A DNA stretch of 64,000 nucleotides from Lachnospiraceae bacterium (GTDB lineage: Bacteria > Bacillota > Clostridia > Lachnospirales > Lachnospiraceae). Under the pieces are notes generated by a model. It worked only from the letters and a program-made list of their open reading frames with translations, was not told the DNA's origin and did no database searches. A program made the translations under genes and the position numbers. Positions 17,274 to 25,968 of this stretch are shown here, in pieces (the stretch's first letter is position 1; the number at the start of each line of letters is the position of its first letter). The DNA is taken from assembly GCA_910575565.1 (NCBI GenBank), contig CAJTFL010000003.1:124001-188000 (forward strand), given 5' to 3'.

Positions 17274-18647
17274 CTACCGCTTATAAGCGGCCTTCCGCTC
17301 CTGACTCTCCCTGCGCAGATCCTCCCGAGACTTAGCAAGGAGGGCCGCCGCTTCCTCTTCCGCCATTACCGGGGTATAGTAAGGCCCCTGCTGCAGGTAG
17401 CAGCCAAACTTGTCCAGGAAATCCTTTTGCTTTTTCGTTTCCACCCCGTCTGCCATCACATTCTTTTTCATCATCTTGGCAATCTGCACCAGCCCGGCAT
17501 TTACCGGAGCCGTCTTCGGGTTATTTTCCAGCTGCCAGATAAACATCCTTCCGAATTTCAGCGTATCCACAGGCAGCTCAAACACCTGCCCAAGGCCTGT
17601 GCTCCCGGATCCAAAATTATCCAGGATCAGCTCTATCCCCATCCAGGAAAGGTTCTGCAGCAGCACCGTAATATTGGTATGGGAGGCATCAGTGACGAAC
17701 TCGTCCACCTGGATCGCCAATTTTTTCGGCGGGATTTTATATTTTTCCATCACTCGGGAAACCTCCTGGAGGAAATCCCCCTGAAGGAAGAGAACCGAGG
17801 AAATGGGAATGATCACCGATTCAAACTCCACCTGCTTTTTTACCAGCTTTTCCACAAAAGCCGCAGCCTTGTCTAAGGCATAGTATTCCACCAGCCTGAC
17901 CTGCCCCGTGTCCTCAGCTACCGGGAGGAACTCCGCGCTGCTGACCATACCCACATCCTTAATAAACACCCGCATTAAAAATTCCGCCCGGGTAAACTTT
18001 TTCAGCTCCCGGTTATAGGTGGGACGGTAGCAGATTTCCACCTCCTCATTGGCGATGGCCGTGCTTAAATACCGGGCAATGGCCTGTTTCCGCAGGAACT
18101 GCCCATGAAGCGCCTTGTCGTAAACCGCATACTGGTTGCTCCCCATCTCCGCCGCCTGGGACGCCGCCATATCCAGGCATTTAAGCATTTCCGTGGCATT
18201 GGAGGCGTAGCCGGGATAGGCGCACAGGGCAATCTGAACCGAGCACAGACAGTCCGTATTCCCAACTACCCAGTTCTCATTAAACCGCTCAATAATATTC
18301 TCCGCCACCTGGGAAGCTTCCCGCACGCTGCAGTTCTTCAAAATCAGGATAAACTCCACCCCCACGTACCGGAACACCCGGCAGCCGGTTTTCTGCTCCA
18401 AATATTCTTTGATCTGCCCCAAAAGCTCATCACAGTACTCAAAACCAAACAGGTCATTCATCCGCTTAAAGTTTTCAAGGTAAAGCTTCAGCACAACTCC
18501 CCGGGTTTTCAGCAAAAGCTGCGCATCCATATGCCCTTGGCAGGATTTGTTTTCCGCTTTTTCTCTATATTCCGGCGATACGGAAGCCGAAGGCTCTCGC
18601 CTGGTGCTGGCAGTTGATGCCTTTTCTTTTCGTCCGAACAGTCCCAT
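17274..18647 (-). CDS. Degenerate GGDEF-EAL protein (probable c-di-GMP-type signalling protein)
   Basis: A 457-residue cytoplasmic protein with a GGDEF-like domain (about 50-195) and an EAL-like domain (about 205-440). The GGDEF signature reads RYVGVEFILI, so the two glycines and the Asp of GG[D/E]EF are not kept. In the EAL half the signature is RAEFLMRV, the DDFGTG motif reads LDNFGSG, and EGVE reads DGVE. Lys in LKFGRMF and QGPYYTP are retained. Both active sites are thus altered and catalysis is doubtful; a binding or partner role is more likely (inference). Start at 18647 is preferred because AAGGAG is correctly spaced there and too close to the upstream ATG. Confidence 0.8.
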   Translation of the reverse strand: MGLFGRKEKASTASTRREPSASVSPEYREKAENKSCQGHMDAQLLLKTRGVVLKLYLENFKRMNDLFGFEYCDELLGQIKEYLEQKTGCRVFRYVGVEFILILKNCSVREASQVAENIIERFNENWVVGNTDCLCSVQIALCAYPGYASNATEMLKCLDMAASQAAEMGSNQYAVYDKALHGQFLRKQAIARYLSTAIANEEVEICYRPTYNRELKKFTRAEFLMRVFIKDVGMVSSAEFLPVAEDTGQVRLVEYYALDKAAAFVEKLVKKQVEFESVIIPISSVLFLQGDFLQEVSRVMEKYKIPPKKLAIQVDEFVTDASHTNITVLLQNLSWMGIELILDNFGSGSTGLGQVFELPVDTLKFGRMFIWQLENNPKTAPVNAGLVQIAKMMKKNVMADGVETKKQKDFLDKFGCYLQQGPYYTPVMAEEEAAALLAKSREDLRRESQERKAAYKR

Positions 18648-18685
18648 ACACATTCTCCTTTAAGATCCCTACTTTTCCCTTACTT

Positions 18686-18746
18686 ATGCAATGCTTCCTG
18701 GATAAGCAAATAAGCCGATTCAGAAAGCATTGTTAAACACGATCTA
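18686..18746 (+). repeat. Family B palindromic repeat, weaker copy
   Basis: It contains cagaaagcattgttaaacac followed by gatcta, matching the right half of the copies at 15072 and 25601 (gaaagcattttccaaacac). The left half is diverged but can still pair (aatgctt/aagcatt). It lies upstream of the GGDEF-EAL gene. Confidence 0.45.
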
Positions 18747-18865
18747 GTATACCTCTATTCCGGAAAAGACGCAAGGAGATTGCAGGAGATTGCAAAAATT
18801 CCATTTCAATGGACTATGCGGCGGGAAAACCGGCTTAGACAAAGCGGATTACGGAAAAAGGCACA

Positions 18866-18904
18866 GAAAAAGGGATGCTGCAGACACACTGGTTTGCAGC
18901 ATCC
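18866..18904 (-). terminator. Intrinsic terminator of the AI-2E transporter gene
   Basis: On the minus strand a ggatgctgca/tgcagcatcc stem is followed by CTTTTTC, within ten bases of the stop codon at 18911. The rest of 18747-18865 shows no gene. Confidence 0.85.
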
Positions 18905-18910
18905 GCCCAA

Positions 18911-20035
18911 TTATCCGGCACGCCCTCCTTGGCGGCGCAGGCGATTCTCTGCGTCCTCTTTCACCAGTTCAACCACTACCGCCATCAGCGGAATGAAGAA
19001 CAGGATCCCGATAATCCCAAAAAGCTTCCCCCCTATCATTGCCGCGATCAGCGTATACAGCGGCGGAAGCCCCACGGAACCGCCTACCACCCTTGGATAA
19101 ATCAGCTGGTTTTCAATAAGCTGGACAACCTGATACACGATCAGGCATCGAACCGCCAAGGCAGGGCTGATGAGCAAGGCAAGCATCACGCTGACCGCCC
19201 CGGAAACGACCGCGCCTACATAGGGAATAAGGGCGCAGACCGCGGTCAATACGCCAACCAGGCTCCCATAAGGCAGCTTGAAGATGGTAAAGGCCAAAAA
19301 CATCAATCCCCCAAGGATTACCGCCTCGCTGCATTGCCCTGACAGGAAGTTTGCAAAAGAACGGCTGAATGTCCGGCTGATATGGAGAAGGCTTTCCGCC
19401 CAGGCAGGCTTTAGGTAAGCGTATGCCAGCTTCTTAGCGTGCCTGCATATCCGTTCCTTTTCCAGCGTGATATAAATGCCGATGATCAGCCCAAAGGCCG
19501 CCGTTACCACGATGCTTGCGGCGGAAGATACCGTGCTGATCACCCCTTCAAAAAACAGGTTCGCCCCGCTGCCAAGGCTTTGCACGATTTTTTCCAGATT
19601 GATGCCTTTCAGCACCTCCTCCAGCCACTTTGCCCCGGGATCAAGGCGCTCTAAGTAGTCAATCCACTGGGGCAGGCGCTCCCCAATCATCAGGCGCAGA
19701 CTCCTGGCCGAATTTACAAGCTCCGGGATAAGCAAGGTGAACACAAGGGTAAACACCAGTACGATGCACATCAGGGTGAGGATGAAGGAAGCGCCGCGGT
19801 AAAGCTTATCCGGGTACTCCTTTTTCCCTTTTTCAAGCACCCGGCGAAGGCGCTTTTCTATGCCGGCCATGGGGACATTAAAAAACAGGGCAAGTATGCC
19901 GCCTACAATAATCGGCAAAAACAGCCCCATAACCTTTTCCAGGAAGCCAAATACTGCGGGCAGATTCATTAACGCCGCAAATAACCCGACTCCCGCCATA
20001 ACCACCAGCAAATTCTGTTTCGTTTGTTTCTCCAC
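18911..20035 (-). CDS. AI-2E family transporter (multi-pass membrane protein)
   Basis: A 374-residue membrane protein with hydrophobic segments near 9-25, 30-55, 70-100, 150-175, 215-285 and 290-345, the usual layout of the AI-2E/YdiK/PerM family. Family motifs visible include GSLVGVLTAVCALIPYVGAV and LIENQLIYPRVVGGSVGLPP. Members export small molecules, and the AI-2 assignment does not hold for all of them. It starts with GTG at 20035, with GGAGG seven bases upstream. A clear promoter (20195-20223) and terminator (18866) suggest a single-gene transcript. Confidence 0.85.
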   Translation of the reverse strand: MEKQTKQNLLVVMAGVGLFAALMNLPAVFGFLEKVMGLFLPIIVGGILALFFNVPMAGIEKRLRRVLEKGKKEYPDKLYRGASFILTLMCIVLVFTLVFTLLIPELVNSARSLRLMIGERLPQWIDYLERLDPGAKWLEEVLKGINLEKIVQSLGSGANLFFEGVISTVSSAASIVVTAAFGLIIGIYITLEKERICRHAKKLAYAYLKPAWAESLLHISRTFSRSFANFLSGQCSEAVILGGLMFLAFTIFKLPYGSLVGVLTAVCALIPYVGAVVSGAVSVMLALLISPALAVRCLIVYQVVQLIENQLIYPRVVGGSVGLPPLYTLIAAMIGGKLFGIIGILFFIPLMAVVVELVKEDAENRLRRQGGRAG

Positions 20036-20194
20036 GATGAATCCTCCATGTATTTTAGCGCGCCCCTATCGATCTTGAAATCAGCTTCACTATGCTTTCA
20101 CCGCATTGCTTTCCCGCCTTTGGCAGCCGGATAAAAGGCCAGTATTTCTTCTAAAACCTTTAGCACTTTTTACCACACGCATTATATTTTTTAT

Positions 20195-20223
20195 ACAATA
20201 TCATCCAGCATATAATTTGTCAA
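20195..20223 (-). promoter_or_regulatory. Promoter for the AI-2E transporter gene
   Basis: On the minus strand TTGACA (20223-20218), 17 bases, TATTGT (20200-20195), about 160 bases before the GTG start. Confidence 0.6.
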
Positions 20224-20248
20224 TTATTATTAGACTTTATTCATTTAG

Positions 20249-20301
20249 TTTCCACAATATATGGCAAAACAAGTTGAATATCATGCCATATATTATGGAA
20301 A
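20249..20301. repeat. 18-bp inverted repeat in a divergent intergenic region
   Basis: Arms tttccacaatatatggca (20249-20266) and tgccatatattatggaaa (20284-20301) differ from exact complementarity at one pair and are separated by 17 bases. They lie between the minus-strand AI-2E gene and the plus-strand GNAT gene. This could be an operator or a transcribed hairpin. The rest of the 20036-20438 gap is AT-rich and holds the AI-2E promoter and a TATGAT before the GNAT gene. Confidence 0.75.
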
Positions 20302-20438
20302 TACGCATTTGAAGCGCTTCTTAAGCTTTACCATTATCTCTTTCCGCTTACAGCCGTAAATACCGTAAACAAATGCAGGACAACCCCAAGAAAATGTGTT
20401 ATGATAGTCCATAGCAATGGTTGAGGAGATGCATTTTT

Positions 20439-20963
20439 ATGGAAATTATCGGAAATCAAGTGATTCTTAGAAGGATTAGCGAACGGGATAAGGATTTGCT
20501 CTTGGATTTAAGCCAAGATTCGGCAGCAACAAAAATAACCGCCGGTTATGCCTCTCCTAAATCCTATATGCACCCAATACGTGTATTCTATTCTCTCCAG
20601 AATTCAGCCAGCCATCTGCCCTGCATCATTGCGGATAAGGAAAATCCGCGGGTTGGCTGGGGAATGATCATCCTTTCCCATATGGATTCTGGCCGCGGGG
20701 CAGCAGAAATTTATATTAAGCTGATCAAATCTGCCCGGAAAAAGGGGTATGCCCAGGATGCCATAAATACCCTTGTTTTTCATGCCTTTCATAACCTTGG
20801 CTTAAATTACCTATATGCAAACATCCAGGAGCATAATACCGCTTCACAAAAATCATTTGAACAATGCGGGTTTAAACGGGAATGTATGCATCAAAGCCGT
20901 GCAGATAGCTATGGGAATCAGCGGAATATCTATGTTTATGGGATTACTTCAAGCATGTCGTGA
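20439..20963 (+). CDS. GNAT acetyltransferase, RimJ/RimL type
   Basis: A 174-residue cytoplasmic acetyl-CoA-dependent transferase. It opens MEIIGNQVILRRISERDKDL and has the acetyl-CoA region KSARKKGYAQDAINTLVFHAF followed by NLGLNYLYANIQEHNTAS and SFEQCGFKRE, the typical RimL order. The usual R/Q-x-x-G-x-G/A loop appears as RKKGYA. GAGGAG precedes ATG 20439 by ten bases. The substrate cannot be read from the sequence. Confidence 0.85.
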   Translation: MEIIGNQVILRRISERDKDLLLDLSQDSAATKITAGYASPKSYMHPIRVFYSLQNSASHLPCIIADKENPRVGWGMIILSHMDSGRGAAEIYIKLIKSARKKGYAQDAINTLVFHAFHNLGLNYLYANIQEHNTASQKSFEQCGFKRECMHQSRADSYGNQRNIYVYGITSSMS

Positions 20964-20985
20964 ATATATGTCCCCAGCCCCCATC

Positions 20986-22380
20986 CTAATAGCCAGACTT
21001 AAGTTTTGAAAGAAGACACACAACTTCTATCCCCGTAGTCCCAGGGAATAAATCCACGGCACAAGCCTTCACCACACCATATCCTCCATCCTGCAAAAGA
21101 ACCAAATCCCGCACTAAGCTGGTAGGCTTACAGGACACATACACGATACGCTCCACTCCAAACCGGATAATCTTCGGCAGCGCCTTCGGATGAATCCCAT
21201 CCCTGGGAGGATCCAGGACGATCAAATCCGGCTTCTCTTCCAGCCCGTCCACCACCTTCAGCACATCCCCTGCCAAAAAGCTGCAGTTTCCCAACCTGTT
21301 AAACGCGCTGTTCTTCCTGGCGGCTTCCACGGCTTCCGGCACGATTTCCACCCCGATCACCTTATCCGCAACCGGTGCAAGTACCTGGGCGATAGTCCCC
21401 GTCCCGCTGTACAGATCAAACACCACCTTATCCTTCGTGTCCCCCACAAATTCCCTGACCGTCTCATACAGCACTTCCGCGCCCAGGGAATTTGTCTGGA
21501 AAAAGGAAAAAGGCGTAATCTGAAAGCGAAGGCCAAGAAGCTCCTCATAAAAGAAATCCCGCCCATACAGCGTATCCGTGCCCTCATCCTTCACCACATC
21601 CGCAAGGCTGTCGTTTTTCGTATGCAGCACCCCGGCCAGCTTCCCCTCTAAAGGGAGGGCGCAAACGGCCTCCACCCAGCCCGTCAAAAGCGAAAACTCC
21701 CCGTCCGCCATCCATCCAAGCTGAGTTGTCGTTACCAGATCCACCAGGATTTCTCCCGTCTTCAGCGCCCTGCGCACCAGCAGATGGCGAAGGTAGCCGG
21801 TATGCCCTGCCTTTTGGTAAAAAGGCACATTCCTCCCTGCAAAATAATCCCTTGTGGCTTTAAGGATCCTGCAGAAATCCGGATGGACGATCCGGCAGTC
21901 CTTTGTGGTCACAATATCGTAAAAGCTGCCCCGCCTGTGCATCCCCAAAGCGAGAGGCCCGCCCTTAAACTCATCTCCGAAAGAAAATTCCATCTTATTC
22001 CGATAACCGTCTGCTATGGGGCTTGGCTTTAATCCCAGCCACTGATAGCTTCCCTCCAAGCAAACACCGCCTAAAAGGGTTTTCACTTGCCCTTCCTTTA
22101 GCTTAAGCTGCTCCTCATAAGGCAGGCTTTGGTAAACACAGCCTCCGCAATGGGTAAAATGGGGGCAAACCCCCTCTGTCCGTTCTTTTTGGGCTTTCTC
22201 TACCACTTCCAAAACCCTTCCCTCGCTTTTCCCCTTACGCCTTTTCGTCACCGCCGCCCGCACCTTCTGGCCGGGAATGGCATTTTTAACCACCAGCCAT
22301 TCATTCTCCGTCTTTATCATCCCTTTATTTGGGAATTCTACCCGTTCAATAATTCCTTCAATGATATCGCCCTTCTTCAT
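20986..22380 (-). CDS. rlmCD: 23S rRNA (uracil-5-)-methyltransferase RlmCD/RumA family
   Basis: A 464-residue SAM-dependent enzyme forming m5U in 23S rRNA. It has an N-terminal TRAM domain (MKKGDIIEGIIERVEF), a [4Fe-4S] site (CPHFTHCGGCVYQ plus a later Cys), SAM motif VFDLYSGTGTIAQ, LDPPRDG, and the catalytic Cys in IVYVSCKPTSLVRDL. Start at 22380 fits the TRAM start; the longer frame to 22416 adds residues that do not look conserved. Gram-positive members often modify both U747 and U1939, hence the name; the exact site is inferred. The gap 22381-22586 upstream shows no gene. Confidence 0.92.
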   Translation of the reverse strand: MKKGDIIEGIIERVEFPNKGMIKTENEWLVVKNAIPGQKVRAAVTKRRKGKSEGRVLEVVEKAQKERTEGVCPHFTHCGGCVYQSLPYEEQLKLKEGQVKTLLGGVCLEGSYQWLGLKPSPIADGYRNKMEFSFGDEFKGGPLALGMHRRGSFYDIVTTKDCRIVHPDFCRILKATRDYFAGRNVPFYQKAGHTGYLRHLLVRRALKTGEILVDLVTTTQLGWMADGEFSLLTGWVEAVCALPLEGKLAGVLHTKNDSLADVVKDEGTDTLYGRDFFYEELLGLRFQITPFSFFQTNSLGAEVLYETVREFVGDTKDKVVFDLYSGTGTIAQVLAPVADKVIGVEIVPEAVEAARKNSAFNRLGNCSFLAGDVLKVVDGLEEKPDLIVLDPPRDGIHPKALPKIIRFGVERIVYVSCKPTSLVRDLVLLQDGGYGVVKACAVDLFPGTTGIEVVCLLSKLKSGY

Positions 22381-22586
22381 CCTCTGCCAAATTCCTTTCC
22401 ATATTAAATCGCACAAAAAAACTGCGGCAAAACCATGGCCTTATCCAAGTACGCGGATCAAGGGATGCACCACTTAAAACTTACGGCACTGCACTTTGCA
22501 ACGCCTTGCCATGGTGATCAAACCCTCCTCCGCCGCATACCAGACAACCGCCATATTCTGCAGCAGCATAATTTTACAGTAAAATC

Positions 22587-22750
22587 TACCGTCCGTTCAG
22601 CCCGCGCCATTCGCAAAATCGCGCTTTCAGCGCCCTCCGCTGCTTGCGCAGCTCCTTTTTGCACATAAACGGGCGCTCCCTCAGCGGAAACCGATAAAGG
22701 GAAATTCATGCAAGCATGATTTTCCCTCATGCGGTTCCCACTGGCTGAAC
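22587..22750 (+). repeat. Dispersed structured repeat, family A (full copy)
   Basis: It begins taccgtccgttcagcccgcg and ends ttcccactggctgaac. Inside are gcgctttcagcgc and gctgcttgcgcagc hairpins, then a long hairpin with arms ggaaaccg/cggttcc, gggaaa/tttccc and catgc/gcatg around a two-base loop. Relative to 44976 several stem pairs are changed on both sides. It fills most of the space between two minus-strand genes. The short frames crossing it are not protein-like. Confidence 0.9.
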
Positions 22751-22787
22751 TTGTATGAAACCAATCAAGAATCGCTACGGAAAACCA

Positions 22788-23132
22788 CTATTCCTCTGGC
22801 TTTTCCTCGTCTTCTTTCTCTTCGTCCTCTTCCTTCTCCTCTTTCTCTTCCGGCTTTTCCTCGTCGTCAAAAAAATCGTCGTCAAAGTCGTCGTCGAAAT
22901 CATCCTCAAAGTCTTCCAGATAATCGGGAGTAAAGAAACGGTACACGCCGTAGGCAATCGCCGCCACAGCCGCTACTACGCCAATAATGGCCAAAATCCA
23001 AAGAATACAGTTCTTCTGCTTCTCCTCTTCCTCTTTCCTGTGCAGGAAATCATTTAACCTGGTGGAATTCACGATCTCTTCCACTCGCTCCCTGGCCTCC
23101 CTGCCCATTACGTCTAACCGGCTCTTGTTCAT
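22788..23132 (-). CDS. Single-pass membrane protein with acidic tail
   Basis: A 114-residue protein with a charged N-terminus (MNKSRLDVMGREARERVEEI), one transmembrane helix at about 44-67 (ILWILAIIGVVAAVAAIAYG) and a C-terminal tail made almost only of D, E, F, K and P (EDDFDDDFDDDFFDDEE, then EEK repeats). AAAGGA stands ten bases before the ATG. Similar small proteins are widespread in Lachnospiraceae and have no known function. The tail composition suggests binding of cations or of a basic partner (inference). The antisense strand is also open and looks hydrophobic, but only as a mirror of the acidic codons. Confidence 0.75.
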   Translation of the reverse strand: MNKSRLDVMGREARERVEEIVNSTRLNDFLHRKEEEEKQKNCILWILAIIGVVAAVAAIAYGVYRFFTPDYLEDFEDDFDDDFDDDFFDDEEKPEEKEEKEEDEEKEDEEKPEE

Positions 23133-23244
23133 AAATACACGTCCTTTCTGCTTTCTTTCGCGCTATCATTCCGCTTAGAGTAAGTATACCATTTTTTCTT
23201 TCATTTTACTATCCTAAATTTCGGAATTCTAACATTTTTTTATC

Positions 23245-25575
23245 TCAATCAATCTTTTCCAACTTAGCAAAGGATGCCAGCATCCGCTTCACCCCTGCCT
23301 GCTCAAAGGAAACGGTAACTTCATAATCCTTTTTGCCGTCCCGGATTTCCGTCACTATGCCTTCCCCGTATTTCCCATGGCGAACCCGGTCTCCCTCCCC
23401 ATAGGCCAAATGGCTTGCCTTGACCACCGTAAATTCCTTGCCAAAGCTGGCTTTGGGCGGCTGAGGCTCTTTTGGCTTTACGGAAACGGCAGCCGCCTTC
23501 CCAAAGCCTCCGCCCACGCTTTCCACTCCAGATACCCCAAAGCCTCCGCTCCCGTTCCCTGCTCCAGATACCCCAAAGCTGCTCCCAGAGGCATATGGGC
23601 TTTGGGAAACCCCAAAGCTTTTCCCAAATACACTCGTCCCCGCACCGCTGTCCCAATCCAGATAATCCTTTGGGATCTCCTCCACGAAACGGCTGGTTCT
23701 GCCATACCTGGTTTCCCCCCGCACCGTCCGCAGCTTGGCGCTGGTAAGGAACAGCTCTTCCCTGGCCCTGGTGATGCCCACATAGCAAAGCCTGCGCTCC
23801 TCCTCCACCTCTTCCAAATCCTCATAAGATATGGACATATAGCTGGGGAAAAGCCCTTCCTCCATCCCAGCCAGAAACACCACCGGGAATTCCAGGCCCT
23901 TTGCGCTGTGGAGGGTCATCAGCGTTACCCGGCTGACCGTCTCATCCATCCGGTCAATATCCGCCACCAAAGCTACTTGCTCCAAAAACTCCTCCAAGCT
24001 GGGCTCCTCTGCATTTTTCTCATAATCCACCGACTTGCTAATCAGTTCCTCAATATTTTCCAGGCGGTTTTTCGCCTCTTCCTCCCCCTCTTCTTCCAGT
24101 TCCTTCTGATATCCCGTATCCTTAAGGATAGCCTTGATCAAATCGCTGATGGTCTTTTCCTCATCCTCAGCGATTGCCTTAAGGGCTTCCATCTGGCGGA
24201 CAAAGCCCTCCACCTTCTGAGCCGCCTTCCCGATGCCGGGAACCTTGTCCCCATTTTTCACCGCATCAAACAGGCGAATCCCATTCTCCGCGGCGTAAAC
24301 CGTCAGCTTCCCTATGGTGACAGCCCCGATCCCCCGCTTCGGCACATTGATGATCCGGTTAACCGCCAGATCATCCACTCCGTTGGCAATGGTCTTTAAG
24401 TAGGCCAGCACATCCTTGATTTCCTTGCGCTGGTAAAAATTTACGCCGCCCACCACCAGGTAAGGCACGTCTAACTGGATAAATCGCTCCTCTAAAAGCC
24501 TGGACTGGGCATTCGTCCGGTAAAGGACGGCCATATCCTTCCAGTCCCTCCCTTTCTGGTAAAGCGCCCTGGCGGAGCGGGCGATAAATTCCGCCTCCTC
24601 CTCCCCTGTCCCAAACTGCCGGTACTTGGGAAGGCTTCCCTCCTCCTTGGCCGTCCACAGCGTCTTTTCCTTGCGGTTTTGATTATTCCCGATAACCCCG
24701 TTGGCCGCAGCCAGGATATTCCCGGTGGAGCGGTAATTCTGCTCCAGCTTCACCACGTAAGCCCCGGGAAAGGCCGCCTCAAAATTCAGGATATTCCTTA
24801 CATCCGCCCCCCTGAACTTATAAATCGACTGATCATCATCCCCAACCACGCAGATGTTTCGGTACTTAAAGGCCAAAAGCTCCACCAGCTTAAACTGGGC
24901 GTAATTCGTGTCCTGGTATTCGTCCACCATAAGATACCGGAAACGCTCCTGGTAATATTCCAAGACTTCCGGGCAATTCCGAAAAAGCTCCACGGTTTTC
25001 ACGATCAGATCATCAAAATCCATGGCATTATTCTGCATAAGCTCTTCCTGGTACGTCTTATAGATCAGGGCAATCTTTTCCTCTCGGAAATCCGATGCCC
25101 CCTTCCCGAAAGCCTCCGGATCGATTAGCTGATTCTTCGCGTCCGATATGTACCCCAGCATTGCCTTATCCTTATAAAGTTTCGTATCCACATCCAGCTT
25201 CTTTAACACCTGGCGCATCAGCACCCGCTGATCGTCCGTGTCATAAATAGAAAAGCTGGAAGTATAGCCTACGTGCTCCCCATACCTGCGGAGGATCCGC
25301 ACGCAGGCAGAGTGGAATGTGCTGACCCAAACACTGTCGGCTCCGAAGCTGACGGTCTTCTGAACCCTGGACTTCATCTCCCCCGCCGCCTTGTTCGTAA
25401 AGGTAATCGCCAGGATATTCCATGGATTTATCTGCTTTTCTTCAATCAAGTAAGCGATCCGGTGGGTCAAAACCCTGGTCTTTCCCGATCCTGCCCCTGC
25501 CAGCACCAGAAGAGGGCCTTCCGTATGGGTTACTGCTTCCTGCTGCCTGTCATTTAACGCTTCATATCGTTTCAT
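23245..25575 (-). CDS. pcrA: ATP-dependent DNA helicase PcrA/UvrD
   Basis: A superfamily 1A 3'-5' helicase for repair and replication-conflict resolution. The 776 residues start MKRYEALNDRQQEAV and show Walker A LAGAGSGKTRVL (about 26-37), VDEYQDTN (motif II), GDDDQSIYKFRGA (motif III), LEQNYRST (motif IV), TLHSAKGLEFPVVFLAGMEEG (motif V region, read as one tract) and VGITRAREEL (motif VI). A Gly/Ser/Phe-rich repeat linker lies near 660-710, followed by a C-terminal Tudor-like domain (GDRVRHGKYGEGIVTEI) that in other species contacts RNA polymerase. It lies behind a promoter with two LexA-like boxes. Confidence 0.95.
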   Translation of the reverse strand: MKRYEALNDRQQEAVTHTEGPLLVLAGAGSGKTRVLTHRIAYLIEEKQINPWNILAITFTNKAAGEMKSRVQKTVSFGADSVWVSTFHSACVRILRRYGEHVGYTSSFSIYDTDDQRVLMRQVLKKLDVDTKLYKDKAMLGYISDAKNQLIDPEAFGKGASDFREEKIALIYKTYQEELMQNNAMDFDDLIVKTVELFRNCPEVLEYYQERFRYLMVDEYQDTNYAQFKLVELLAFKYRNICVVGDDDQSIYKFRGADVRNILNFEAAFPGAYVVKLEQNYRSTGNILAAANGVIGNNQNRKEKTLWTAKEEGSLPKYRQFGTGEEEAEFIARSARALYQKGRDWKDMAVLYRTNAQSRLLEERFIQLDVPYLVVGGVNFYQRKEIKDVLAYLKTIANGVDDLAVNRIINVPKRGIGAVTIGKLTVYAAENGIRLFDAVKNGDKVPGIGKAAQKVEGFVRQMEALKAIAEDEEKTISDLIKAILKDTGYQKELEEEGEEEAKNRLENIEELISKSVDYEKNAEEPSLEEFLEQVALVADIDRMDETVSRVTLMTLHSAKGLEFPVVFLAGMEEGLFPSYMSISYEDLEEVEEERRLCYVGITRAREELFLTSAKLRTVRGETRYGRTSRFVEEIPKDYLDWDSGAGTSVFGKSFGVSQSPYASGSSFGVSGAGNGSGGFGVSGVESVGGGFGKAAAVSVKPKEPQPPKASFGKEFTVVKASHLAYGEGDRVRHGKYGEGIVTEIRDGKKDYEVTVSFEQAGVKRMLASFAKLEKID

Positions 25576-25600
25576 TGCATACCGCCTTTTCCTGTTTAAT

Positions 25601-25660
25601 GTGTGTTTAAAAAATGCTTTCCGTCACATGGCGGAAATGATTGTTCAAACACGCTCTAGG
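25601..25660 (-). repeat. Family B palindromic repeat in the pcrA leader
   Basis: Minus-strand reading atcatttccgccatgtgac followed by ggaaagcattttttaaacac matches 15072-15133 nearly base for base. The outer ends gtgtttgaac and taaacacac pair. It lies between the pcrA promoter and start codon, so it would be transcribed as a hairpin. Confidence 0.65.
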
Positions 25661-25690
25661 GCATACGCCCGCTTTCCAAATAGCTTACTT

Positions 25691-25739
25691 ACGAAACACC
25701 TGTTCCGTATATTTTACTACGAAACATCTGTTCCGTCAA
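25691..25739 (-). promoter_or_regulatory. pcrA promoter with two LexA-like operator boxes
   Basis: On the minus strand TTGACG (25739-25734), 17 bases, TAAAAT (25716-25711). Two 18-bp near-palindromes, acgaaacacctgttccgt (25691-25708) and acgaaacatctgttccgt (25719-25736), are spaced 28 bases apart. One fills the -35/-10 spacer and the other follows the -10 box. Each contains AAAC-N4-GTTC, one base off the Gram-positive LexA consensus GAAC-N4-GTTC. SOS control of pcrA is therefore likely, though another repressor is possible. Confidence 0.65.
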
Positions 25740-25893
25740 AGCATTTTCGCAGCAGGCGTATACATTGCCATTTTAAGCGCCTTTAACCCCATTTTCACCC
25801 CGTCAACATAAATACAAAACCGTAAATTTCCCCCTGTAAACCGTGCATTTTTCACAAAACTTTTCCCATCCCCCCGCCAGGCCAAAAAATGAA

Positions 25894-25922
25894 TTGAAAA
25901 AAAACTCCGAACTTGCTATAAT
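25894..25922 (+). promoter_or_regulatory. Sigma-A promoter of pfp
   Basis: TTGAAA (25894-25899), exactly 17 bases, TATAAT (25917-25922), 46 bases before the ATG at 25969. Confidence 0.85.
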
Positions 25923-25968
25923 AGCAGGAAATGACGTTTCAAAACCACAATAAGGGGGCACTTTTACT

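Noticed and set aside
22518..22730. 70-codon minus-strand frame containing MARAERTVDFT
   Set aside because: The same peptide appears wherever family A occurs (also near 44976). It is a translation of the repeat, not a gene.
22755..23057. Plus-strand hydrophobic frame that looks like a membrane protein
   Set aside because: It is the antisense of the acidic tail codons of the membrane protein at 22788-23132. GAA/GAT codons read backwards give Phe and Leu.
23377..24399. 340-codon plus-strand frame
   Set aside because: It is antisense to pcrA, which has every helicase motif.
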